DNA from: Cliona cf. orientalis
Lineage: Eukaryota; Porifera; Demospongiae; Clionaida; Clionaidae
Reading direction: 5' to 3'
NCBI GenBank assembly: GCA_963930775.1
Contig: OZ005693.1
Span: 4,712,001-4,776,000 of the forward strand
DNA length: 64,000 nucleotides
Shown: piece by piece, positions 30,851-42,300 of the stretch
How positions within the stretch are numbered: position 1 is the first letter of the stretch
How the letters are laid out: each line of letters opens with the position of its first letter
The notes under the pieces: model-generated
What the model saw: the letters and a program-made list of their open reading frames with translations, nothing else
What the model was told of the DNA's origin: nothing
Database searches by the model: none
Translations under genes and position numbers: made by a program

Positions 30851-31536
30851 ATAGTGCATGCATAGATTCAAAAAAGAAAGTATGTACAGTAGATCTATGT
30901 AGAAAGTGATTATAAATGTATACTGGTAAATGTTGCCCCCACTGGTATGGCTACCATTAATTTCAGCCTTGCTGAAGTGCGGCTACTAATCAAGGGCTGC
31001 TTATTATTAGTTTTGGAGCGATACCTCTTGGTGTCATTAGCTCGATAGACTAGTTTTCAGGACTGCTTTTCAAATAGATAGTCGAGATACCGTACATTTT
31101 ACATGTGCTTATAGTGCATGATAAACGGAATGGTAGTCTATGTATCTATACTAAAGAGTATTTGCTCATAAGACACACAACCATGCCCATAAACATTTGG
31201 GCACGTGATGCAAGGCTAGCATAATAGGTTTACAGCTAGGTATGAATCAAGATCAAGATGACGAGTGGTGACGATTAATTTTATCTGAAGAATCTAATGG
31301 TGAGAAGAGAGCTAGTAGCTATGCACTTAATAAAAAAAGTGTACGTAATAACCAGAGTTTACGGTAGCTATGATAAAAAAAAAACAAACAACAGAACCAT
31401 GGCCAAGCCAAGGACGTGTTAGTCATACTTTTGGCTCGAATTATCGATTGTCCACTCTTGCGATCATGGTCACACCCACTTAATTGTATTTGTGCATGCA
31501 TGCGGCTACAAGCTAGTACCACTTATCAAGCTACTG
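30851..31536. other. Intergenic, nothing recognised
   Basis: AT-rich. AGCCTTGCTGAAGTGCGG near 30965 is repeated as AGCCTTGCTGGAGTACGG near 32408, a dispersed repeat. Confidence 0.35.
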
Positions 31537-31684
31537 TGTTTATGGCAATAAAATGTAAGATCTAATTAGTGCAAGAAGATTCGGATCCAGGACTTCATGA
31601 TTATATTTTAATGTAGAGTGTGACGACCTTTACCAGAAATTGTGTGACAGTTATTTTTTAGTTTTCATTCTATTAGCAAAAGCA
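31537..31684. mobile_element. Small MITE, TGTTTATGSCAATA family, copy 1
   Basis: Ends TGTTTATGGCAATA and TATTAGCAAAAGCA, 148 bp. Internal blocks (GACGACCTTTACCAGAAA, CATTCTATTAGCA) match the copy at 46570-46734, whose 14-bp ends are perfect inverted repeats. Confidence 0.75.
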
Positions 31685-31954
31685 CGGTAAATAATAATAT
31701 TATTATATTATCGAATAAAATTGATCTTCCTGACTGATCGGGAAAAAAGGTGTCAAAAACTCTAAATTTTGAATGACATTGTAAGTTCAGAGGTCATCAC
31801 TAGCTACTGCTATATATTATAGTGGTGAAATAATATAGCAAAATCCCGTATGCCACGTTTTCTCATAGACGATCACAAAATTTAATGATTGTCTATATGT
31901 ATACTCTAAGAATGTACTGTAATTGTATTAGTTACTTGCGTTTGTGCTTGTATT

Positions 31955-32350
31955 TTGATCTTGTGGTGGAGTTCCTTCAACTATGGAAAACACAGAAGAC
32001 GTTTCAGTCTGGCAACTCAGATTACAAGCCTGCACTGCTTTAATATCCTTGATCTCGGCAGAAATAGGATAGATATTCTTCCTAATGTTTTCAACAACAT
32101 GCCAAATTTACAGATCTTCATTCTTCATTCGTGCCTAGCTCATTCTCGGAATTATGCAATTTGAATACACTATCACTTGCAGACAAAAATTATGCTCAAA
32201 GATTTTCCCTCCCCACTCGTAGGTTTAAACCCTTAACCTTCACTACAATCAAATTCAGCACATACCTGATGTGGTGTATCCCCTCATTCAGAGATTACAA
32301 GAAATAACACTTCACGATAATCCAATACAGTTGTGTGGTGGGAGGAGGAT
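31955..32350 (+). pseudogene. Leucine-rich-repeat relic
   Basis: Two LRR-type stretches lie on the + strand: NILDLGRNRIDILPNVFNNMPNLQIF (32041-32120) and, in another frame, YNQIQHIPDVVYPLIQRLQEITLHDNPIQLCGG (32245-32343). The second has the usual form of the last LRR before a C-terminal cap. Stops and frame changes separate them and no exon borders fit. It is probably the remains of an LRR receptor or NLR-type gene. Confidence 0.55.
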
Positions 32351-33327
32351 AAATCTAAGTGTTACACCTCTCCTCCTGTACTCATAGCTACCATGTATTA
32401 TAATTTCAGCCTTGCTGGAGTACGGATACCAATTAAGGGCGGCTTTTAAAAATTTTGTAAAGTGGTACTGCTTGCAGTCGTGGCCTCATCCACTTATTGT
32501 GTTCACGCATGCGGGCAATAGAAGGATCAAACATACTGAACCCACATGGACCTCGCTCTCTGCCTCCTTAATTGGGAAAGTGATGAGGCAAAAGCTACAT
32601 CGAACCCTGCTGAGGCCCTCGTATGTGTGTAACAATTAATTTGAGTGAGCACGAAGGAAACCAACAACAATATTATCGAGCCATTGATCAGGTGCCTCAA
32701 AGTCCACAGACGGACACTCCTCTACCAGTTGAGCTATACTATGAATCTGCTCGCCAAGGAGATGGGGGACCGGAAGGATATCATCTGTCTTATAATATTA
32801 TATATACTCATGCAGCTCTCACCACCAAATACATGTACAATTTTATTAGCATAATAGGAAAGATTGAACCCAGGTTGGGATCTGGAGAAGACACATACAA
32901 ACCAGTCTCTATTGATTTGTTTGCTGTTAGGCGATCGATGGAAAATTTAAATATTTATACTACATAAGATGTATCAAGAATATAGCTGCTGTATTTTGGC
33001 AGATAACTGATTATGAGTCTTACTATAGAGAATCAGAATGGCAAAAAAAATCGTACCATGTCTCTTAAATAGTGCTGTTTAGCAAATTGCACACATGCAT
33101 GCCAATTATACAAATCTTTGGAGGAGCCCACAATCAACCCTATGACATCTCAGTTGACAAACCATAATAATAGTGTAATGTACGCAACCTATTAAAATAA
33201 TTTTTTCACTATACTCTTGCACTGTTATCTCCTAACAAAAATTAATAACTACAATACTGAAATATTTATACAAGTACAAAGTAGTGTGCTATATATCTAT
33301 AGTTAGAGTTACACTACATGCATAATA
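32351..33327. other. Intergenic, 3' side of the large minus-strand gene
   Basis: A 114-residue + frame (32623-32967) has no recognised similarity. A degenerate tRNA A-box-like word on the minus strand near 32720-32736 has no convincing B box. The polyadenylation signal of the NO VEIN-like gene could not be fixed. Confidence 0.35.
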
Positions 33328-36300
33328 TTATAATATAAAAGAAAATCTGATGTGGTGATCTTTGATGTAACCATACAAGTTTTCAAGCATGCAAAGACGA
33401 CTTTGTTTTTTCCCGGCACTGTACACACGGTAAAGATGAAAATTTCCACCGTGATCTTCAGCGAATTTTAATTGTGTCCATGAGATCGAGACGAGCTCCT
33501 TCTCATCTGCCGCTGTGCTCTTTACTTCGATGTATACGGTTCGGAATTGCTGCAATGAACTATCTGATTCCAATTCAACAACAATGTCATATGGCTTATC
33601 GGTTTCTTCATCTTCATTAAGCCACGAGATGGACTTGATACGACTTCCATCAGGCAAATATCCTTTCTTCTGCAGTATGATGAATACATACTGTTCACCC
33701 CATCGGCCTACCTTAAACCTAGATTCCTCATCATCCGATGAAACAGCCTCCATTAGCTCCATTAAAGGCACAGCATCAGCTCTTTCACTATTTCGGACAA
33801 ATTCCTGAATATCAGTTAATTCAATCTCAGAATCAAGACGTTGCATTGCTCTCCATTTTGAATCTTCAGGATAACTACGGTGAGTTTGAGAATCATTACT
33901 ATGAAATTTCTGTCTAAGTTGATCACGATTTTGCTCAAACTGAATTTCATTTGCTTTCATTTCTGGTACAGTATCTTGTAAAGTGCTTATTAAATACTGT
34001 GATGATTTGGAGGTAGCTCCACTTTGCTTAAGTTCACTACACATTCTTGATTCATCAGGAAATGATTGAGTACCTTGTATCGTGGAACTTGTATGAGGAG
34101 AGCAAACAGTTTCAGAATTCGTAACAGTATCAGATGGAGTGGCAAACTGTTCTATTCTAGGAATTTTCCGAGGCTTCTCCTCTGGATCCACACTTGAATC
34201 AGCATATCCCTGAAGGTGCTTTTTCCTTGCCTCACGCAGTTCTTCTTCACCGATTACACTACTCGACAAGTCTGGACTAACACCAAACTCTCCAGATGGG
34301 GTAGAAATTCGTTTTACATTATGTGGGGCATTATATGAGGGATCAGCAGATGCTTTGGGTGGCCAACTGGTTAGTCTTCTCTCTTCTTCCACAATCTCCA
34401 TGCCTCCAGAATCAGGCTTTGCTTTATCATCCTCTTCTTCTGCTGATATATCGGTTTCATCATCAGTAGTGTTCTCCTCGGTCTCTACACTTTGCTGATG
34501 CTTTGGAAGAGGTATTTCCCATACTGGTTCATCATCTGGCAAACACTCTAAGCTATATTGTTTAGCTACATCCTCCAGTTCATCTTTTGTCGTTGGGCAT
34601 TCAAGCAATAGGTCTTTAAAAAAGCCTTCAATAATGTTGAACTCTTCTCCAGAAGAACTTTGAGCAAAGAGCTTCATCAGCGCTGGAAGCAGACATTTTG
34701 GCTTTTCAATTTTATCTGCCGCAATAAAAATTGTTGATGTACATGCGTTAACATCGTAACTGTATTCACAAGATTTTTTGATAGTATCAGGACCAGGTAT
34801 TTGATAAATGGAATGGTCAATGAAGTATCGACAGCTCAGTGACATGACAGAGAGTACTTGAAGCCTGCATAGCTTATCTTGTATATTACTTTCCTTAAGG
34901 TTGGTATACAGATCTTCACAGTTAGTTGCGATAAACTGTTGGATGATGGATATCCAATTGCTAAGCTGAAGTTTAACATTGTGCACTGGTCTTGCTTCAC
35001 CTCCATAGTCTACTTTAGGTGTGGCTACAGCACTGAGCTTTGGAATCTTGCACATGCTGATGAAACTTTCTCTAGCTTCTTGATTGGCTAGGATTTGTTG
35101 CTTACTAGTATCTCTAGCCTTTCTATTGCTAACAATGTTATCAGGCCAAAGAATAAAGAACACCTTATCCGATTTTTGAAAGCACTTAGCAATATGTTTA
35201 TCATCATTTTCAAGTAGGCATTCTTGGAGAGATACCCACATACGGTTTTCCGTTGGAAAAATTTTGGCATTTCTTAGATTGCTATAAACAAAATCTGGAT
35301 TAACGTTAGAATCTTCCTTGCACAGTCGCACAAGCTCAAAAGCAATACTAGTAAAATCTTTTACATGTTCAGGCTCTGGATGATGAGAGAGTGTACTGAT
35401 AAACTTTAGTAGGGTTAGATACGAAGCTACCCGAGGAGCTTCAGGAACCCCAAAATGAAGGAATGCTTGTTGAACTTGACTGCTCATACTTTGGTCATTC
35501 CTTGTAATGTAATAGAGTGAGAGAACTTTGGGAAGGTGAGCAGAGAGTGGAAGAGAAAATCTCTGTCTGGTATACAGAACACTGGAAGGATCTTTCCAGC
35601 ACACTGTATGAATTGTTTCAAAATGACCTGGTACATCAACATTGACAGAGTTTTCTTCAAATCTCTCAGGAACATAGATGAGTTTCTCCTCACGAAATTT
35701 CTCAATCAGATCTGAATCTCCTTTTTTAAATGCATGCATCGCATCATAACCTTCACTTTCTCGCTTCAAAAATGCATATACATGGGACATATGCTCAATA
35801 CTGGTACAGAAGGGAGTGTTTTTATCGCTAGATTCTTGTGACCACTCTGTGAGATGCTTAATCACATCATTTTTGCTCACATTTCTCTTAATTCCTAGAC
35901 GACTGATAAAATCTTCATTCTTTAAGTCAGCTCCAATGTATGGCACATGTGAGTGAAGCAAAGTTTGAATATGGCGTGCACTATCAAAGAGCTCACAGCC
36001 AGAAAAAAGGGATTTTGAACCACTGATATGGCCTAATTGATCACACGGAAGCCATGCTTGCTGTACAAGAAATTGTTGAAAAGTAGAGGCTGTAGTTGAG
36101 TCAAGATACGTTTCATTCTTTCCATCATATATCTGAGCTTCAAGGTAATGCTTGTACTCAGTTTCCCAGTATTTATCAAGAACCTCAGCTAGTTTCTTCA
36201 TCTGGCTTTGCTGGTAGGAAGGAGGCTTGCCTACAACCGATTTAATGATCTGCTCGAATTCTTCTGATTTCCAGTCCCTCAGTGTAAGATCACCAGGAGG

Positions 36301-36354
36301 GAGTCTGCTCCAGTGTCTCTCGTGATCATGAAGCCGTTTCCATTCAGGTGAATC
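33328..36354 (-). CDS. NO VEIN-like gene, exon 18 (terminal)
   Basis: Opens after acceptor GCATAG with DSPEWKRLHDHERHW and runs 1,008 codons to TAA at 33328. Contains the post-ATPase helical region, an acidic disordered stretch (EENTTDDETDISAEEEDDK) and, in the last ~125 residues, the DUF3883-like domain: KVGRWGEQYVF, a Trp-Leu-Asn turn, DIVVELE, YIEVKST, SWTQLKFAEDHGGNFHLYRVY. The D...ExK spacing resembles PD-(D/E)XK nuclease-like folds. Confidence 0.85.
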   Translation of the reverse strand, partial: DSPEWKRLHDHERHWSRLPPGDLTLRDWKSEEFEQIIKSVVGKPPSYQQSQMKKLAEVLDKYWETEYKHYLEAQIYDGKNETYLDSTTASTFQQFLVQQAWLPCDQLGHISGSKSLFSGCELFDSARHIQTLLHSHVPYIGADLKNEDFISRLGIKRNVSKNDVIKHLTEWSQESSDKNTPFCTSIEHMSHVYAFLKRESEGYDAMHAFKKGDSDLIEKFREEKLIYVPERFEENSVNVDVPGHFETIHTVCWKDPSSVLYTRQRFSLPLSAHLPKVLSLYYITRNDQSMSSQVQQAFLHFGVPEAPRVASYLTLLKFISTLSHHPEPEHVKDFTSIAFELVRLCKEDSNVNPDFVYSNLRNAKIFPTENRMWVSLQECLLENDDKHIAKCFQKSDKVFFILWPDNIVSNRKARDTSKQQILANQEARESFISMCKIPKLSAVATPKVDYGGEARPVHNVKLQLSNWISIIQQFIATNCEDLYTNLKESNIQDKLCRLQVLSVMSLSCRYFIDHSIYQIPGPDTIKKSCEYSYDVNACTSTIFIAADKIEKPKCLLPALMKLFAQSSSGEEFNIIEGFFKDLLLECPTTKDELEDVAKQYSLECLPDDEPVWEIPLPKHQQSVETEENTTDDETDISAEEEDDKAKPDSGGMEIVEEERRLTSWPPKASADPSYNAPHNVKRISTPSGEFGVSPDLSSSVIGEEELREARKKHLQGYADSSVDPEEKPRKIPRIEQFATPSDTVTNSETVCSPHTSSTIQGTQSFPDESRMCSELKQSGATSKSSQYLISTLQDTVPEMKANEIQFEQNRDQLRQKFHSNDSQTHRSYPEDSKWRAMQRLDSEIELTDIQEFVRNSERADAVPLMELMEAVSSDDEESRFKVGRWGEQYVFIILQKKGYLPDGSRIKSISWLNEDEETDKPYDIVVELESDSSLQQFRTVYIEVKSTAADEKELVSISWTQLKFAEDHGGNFHLYRVYSAGKKQSRLCMLENLYGYIKDHHIRFSFIL

Positions 36355-39300
36355 CTATGCATGCACAGCAATTATAAAGCATCCTTTGAAGGGAGTTCAT
36401 CACAATAATAATTTGTGCCCGGCCCTTTTGCATAATATAATAATTATGATATAATAATATACCAGATCATGTATTATCACAAGAAAGTGCATGCTGTAAA
36501 GCTCTAGCTCTATCGTACACGTACATGTTGTGTATACAGAAAATAGCTAGTGTTCACTATATAGTAGCTAATGCCTTGTAGTGTGTCACCTGTGACTTTA
36601 AACGAACTACAATATAATTATTATATATTATTATGTCCTATAATGGACTAAAGTTACCATGCATAGACTCTGAGGTGATATGGTGCCCTTTGAGTCCTGT
36701 GTAATTGCTTCAGTTCCATACTGAGGTGCCTTTGCATGCATATACCAATTAAGACAGCACCTATTTCAATTGGAATGGATATCACCACATGCAACACCGT
36801 CCAATGAGTTAAGCTGTCGAGCTTCAATGATAGAATTCAGATATCAACCTAACCAGTATCTTATATGCATATGTGAGCACTTATCTAGTGAGCAATCACG
36901 GTGAATCTTCCAATGAAAAAACAATCATGAACAGCAAAACTAGTAACATATTATAATTTATTGTTTTTACTGCTAAATTAGGTTGAACTACATGTATATG
37001 TATCACTAGTGAATTATCGGATTGCACTTGTGCTCTGGCAAAAATCCAGAATTATTCTAATTGTAGTTTTCATAGGCACCGCTCTATATATGTTAGGTGC
37101 CTCTAGTAGAGATACAATCCTCCACACACATTGTCACTGATTATTTACCTCTATGGTACATGCATGCATCATAGGATAAGGAAGATTGAATACTTATTTC
37201 TTATTGTATTAAGAAATTTTTTGTCCATTATATATGGATGTGACAAAATATGTTTAACCAGTATATAAAACATTGATGCATATAATATAGGCGTCATAAT
37301 TACTCTGGATGTTGCATGCCAATGAAATTTACCATGCATGCACACTTAAAGATGTACAGCCTTCCGTGATTCATAGAGAATCACCAACTTTTATGATAGT
37401 AAGTAGATGGAGCACCTAGCTGATGCCTTTGGGGTGGGAAACTATAATATTATTACCGTACCCTCGTGAAAGAGGGCCCACTACGGAATGTCGGCCCACC
37501 CCCCCACTTTGCGCTCAATTTCCTGCTAAGGTCTAGTGTTTTCTCGAATATGCGCCCATGTGTGGCTGCCCTTGAAAACATAGCTCAAATGGGTGGTTTA
37601 TGAAGACTGCATGAACTTCGAATAGTCTATGTAAAATCGATAAGTAACGTGTGTAACAGCCGTAAAACTAAGCCTAGCTAGCTTCATGCCACATTTCAGC
37701 AGAAATAAACGATCGTACAAAGCTAGCAATTGTAGCCATGCCCACTTAATAAGGCTGCACTCAATGACACATGGTGAAGTATCGCGGCCGCCCTTGCTCG
37801 GGATTGGTAACCGTGCTCGAATAAGGCTGAAATCAATAGTAGCTGCTGCTACTATTCAAATTATGAAGCTAGCGTGGGTAACTTACCTGGGCGCTCTTTC
37901 GTGTATAAATGCGATACTGATACCTCAAATATCGGCCCATCCCCCAATCTTGGCCCAATGTAAGGTGCACCGCCCATGGGCCCTCTTTCGCGAGGGTACG
38001 TTAATACTAGAGTCAGAAAGTTTGAGAAGGGAAATCTGAGTTAGGGATGGGAACCAGGGCATGCATCGCATGCACCCTCCTGGTCTTTATTCATTTACCT
38101 CTACAACACTGATATTATCTCGCTGAACTGCTATTCCTTGCTTTACTCCAAGTTTTCTTAGAAATCGAACCCAGGATAAGATATTGTCTTTCTTGGTTGA
38201 TCCTTTTAAGTAGTCACGTTTTATAACAGTCCATTTTACATCTATAAAAAATCAATTCTCATCATTATACAATACCAATCATGATCAATGAAAGTTCACG
38301 TTCTGTATTCCTAGTAATGCTAATATTACAGTGTATATACTAAATCTTGTTATGCATGTCATAGGTGTAGGAACCGGGGGGGGAGGGGGACAGAGCTCCC
38401 TTTATTCTCCAGCCCAGTATTGTTCCAACACAGATTTCTAAAGTTTACCAAGCCTGCTTATGAGTAAATGTGCCTCAATAGCTGCCAAATCTATTCCATT
38501 TGACGTACAGTTCATTTTTTCACTGAGAAACTCATGATAGCAACCTCAATCGTACAAAATGAGCATGGTCGTAAAAGTTTCGCACACACTTCGTGCACAA
38601 TTGGATATTCAGCCCCTCCAACCTTCAATATCTTCCTACGCCTGTACATGTATTTCATGCATGAAAACGTATTGTAGTGGTAAGTATATAGTAACAGAGA
38701 TATACTATGATAATCACTATCCTCCCAGTATATATATCGCTACAGCCACCCGCATTACTTGCATATCCCTTTAACTAGTACCTGGAAATAGCTTCTCCAA
38801 ATCTGGATCTGGAATATACGATGAACTGTAGTGCACTACATCTTTGCTGGGCAGTTTTGGACCTTGGTTAGTGACTACCACAACAGAGTCCTTGAGAAGG
38901 TGGACAATCTCAGCCTCTGTTATTCCAGATCGTGGCTGCTCTATACACTCTTTGATGTATACTAGAAAATTACAGATTAGATCCATCTTCTTAGTCTAGA
39001 GAGAAATGATGATTCAGAAGTGATAATTGCATGTATGCATATACTACAGCCTAAGTATCACAATAGCAGGGTGTTTGCTGTATATAGAAGGATTCGAAAT
39101 TTATGGAGATACAATCCGGGTAATATCTGCTATAATATTATTGCAGGTGTCTCCTGTTGAGTGATGCCTGCATTAAGTGGTGTACCACTGTAGTAGCATT
39201 TTTAGGATGTACAAGCATAAATATGGTAAGGGTCATCCCCTAACTTGATAGTACATGTATACACACAATAATTATTAGAACGTGATAACACACTTGATAC

Positions 39301-42300
39301 TTCTACATGTACATGTACATGTAAGTGCGTATCTAATCACATGCTCAATAGAGGGGATATTGGCAGTATATATGTATACATGTACCTTCCAGGTCCCAGT
39401 TGTGAACTGTGGAAGGATATGGTGCTTGATGATATCCATAGGATAGAGATTTCTTACTCCTATGAGTTCGAGAACCTTGCGTACTCTAGACTGGATCAAA
39501 ACTTCGCCTTCCTCAAACAGAGCTGATTCCACTACTCTTATTTCCTTATAAATGGCTTTGAACTCACGAGAACTAGACCTGACTTCTCGTTCACCTACAA
39601 AAGATAATCATCACATACATGTATACAGTGTATGACATTTCCATAAGATACACATGTAGTTCTCAATGACGTTCAAAAGCATGTAGTGTCATAATTACCC
39701 AGCGCGCATGTGCAAGGGGTAAAGTAATCAGTCGTTTCGTCGTTGTTGTAGTTGTAGTTAGCACAAATATCGCCATATCTCGAGGTCTAGGCACCTGAGC
39801 GACTCGTAAGCATAATGATTCAGTCGCATTTGATGAAAAATGGGCTTCGGTGTGCTTCGAATCGAGGGACATGGTCCACGAGCATCACAAATAGTGCCTT
39901 TTTGTTAGCCTTCATAACCACGCCTATCAACAGTGCCCACTCAATGCATTACGCATGTGGCTCTGTGCTTTCTGCTCATGTGCGTAATGAATATTATGAG
40001 TTGGTAAAGGTCGTCAATAATGCTAGTGGCATAATAATGTTTGTCTGCTAGCTATACACAGACTGGAATGTAAAGCCCCATCGAATCAGAATGTAAGATA
40101 CATATATCTACCTAGTCTAGATCTGGTGCAGAGAGAGAGTCAGTGGCTTTTGGCTGCTATCACCAGGGGCCTATAATTATGCAACCAAGGGCTTATGGAG
40201 TCTATGAGCATTTTTTGTTTCCCCATACACGCAGAAGCAGATCTATAGATTGCGCAACGTGCGCGTGGGATATGTGCTCTATAGAGAGATTCACTCTATT
40301 ATCAGTCTAACAATCTACCAAAATGACCACTCAGAGAGGGCCAGTGATAATCAAAGATAGCTACTTCAGGATCGAGCTACTTTGAGCTGGTAAGGGTACA
40401 AACAAGAGCTTAATCTAGGATGTAGGTCATTTCGTGGAGCAAAAGTAACAATTAGTGGGTGTGGTCATCAAAATTAATGTCTTCACTCAAAAAATTTACA
40501 AGCATAGACCTACATGTATCTTAGCAGAATTTGTAATACTGTAGTATCCCAGGCAAGTGCCCACTCTCAGGAAAGCAAGCACTCATGTACCGCATTCCAA
40601 GGGGCCACTGTAGCAGCTTCATACAAACGTATGAGATTTTGATCCTGGACTAGCGACCATGCAGGCCAAATCACGAGTTACGTTTAAGCACCCATGGGTG
40701 CTTACCTGGGACACTATATGGTAAGTGCATACATGTACCCGTGCAATCAACATCTATCTCAATACTATCATTATACAGTAATATTATTACACGTACCTGT
40801 GCTGCTATCAGGAGGAAAGAATAAGCTTGTTTCACTCGTTGTGGCCATGGTACCATCTTCCAAGGGTAAGACAGCAAACTTTTTGAGCTTATCAATTGTC
40901 TCTGTACACATATCATTGCTATCCTCGATTACCATGTGTACACAAGCAAGCCAATTAGCAATCCAACGAACTAAAGCTTTCCTAAAATGCTTGGGCCTTT
41001 TGATGATTTGTGCTAACGTCTCGTCATCAGAACTCCCTTCAGAATCAGAATCACTGTCAGATGAATCATTTTTTCTATTAACAGGCTCTTTATAGAGCTT
41101 GATCACTACTTGAGCTATCTCCACTAGGTGATCAACAGTGATGCTACGCATTCCTAACTGATACTGGAGAGCTGAATTAATAAAAGGCAAAAGTGAAGAG
41201 TTTAGATAAGACAGTTTCAGTGAGACGGTCAGCAAGGCCTGAGGAATATAATCTCTAATAAATCCAAACTTTTCCTTGACAAATAAGAGCTGTGAAGGTT
41301 GCTTCCACATTATCTGATCACTGCTAACACTTTGCTCTGAAGCAGGAGTGACTAGGTCTATGAAAGAGTGCTGTGTAGAGGGAGAGTCCAGTGACAATGG
41401 GTCGGATGGCAGGCAGTTGGTCCCCTTATATCTGGCTAGTCACTGGCTGGAAGAAATCATGAAGCTCTCTTTCAAGGGGAACAAACTGAAGAAATTGTGC
41501 CACAGCTTGCATTAAGGATACACCTGGCAGCTCCTACAGTAATTAAAAATCAATTTCATGTATAATACAAACATTATTACAGTGAATTACCTCTTAAGCA
41601 GGGGAATCCCCCAATATACATGCACATACATGCCAACCGTCCCGAATTAAGCGGGACACGCACAATTTTTGACTGCTGTCCCACTGTTCTGCCTTGCTTT
41701 CAGTGTGTCAGGATTTTTGAAGTGGCTTGAAATATGTATAACTAAATACAGTGGCGTAGGAAACGAGGAGGCTCCAGGGGCTGGCGCCCCCCCCCCCCTT
41801 GTTAGTAGTATCAGTCCATATTCTTAGATTAGCAAAACTTGGGAAGTTCTCTCAGCCCAGTATTGTTATAACACAGATTTCTTACCTGGCCTGATAATGT
41901 GAGTAAAATGTGCCTCAATAGTATTCTACTTGATCTACAGTTCGTCATCATCGAGATAGCAGCCTCGATCGTGCAAAAATGGGCGTGGTTTGACACAAAG
42001 TAGGCGTGGTCGCAAAAATTTGCACGCGCTTCGCGTGCAATTATTTTTGAGCCCCCCCAGCCTTCAGTATCTTCCTACGCCTATGAAATGAGCACCAGCC
42101 ATGGATAAACCAAAGTAGCTAAGCAGTGAACATAGGCAAAGTTCTTTAGGAGCTTAGCATTAGACTATAAGCATCATACTTAACTGAACGTTTCATTTTG
42201 TGGATCTAGCTATTTGCCACGCCCACTCACAATTGCATGATGATCATTACCAAATTCTTGGTACTGCCCCGCTCCGTAGAGGCAAATCACGATTTTTGCC

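Noticed and set aside
32720-32736. tRNA gene on the minus strand
   Set aside because: An A-box-like word only; no T-arm, no cloverleaf.
41422-41432. Programmed ribosomal frameshift in exon 14
   Set aside because: No slippery heptamer or downstream pseudoknot is evident; one extra base is simpler.
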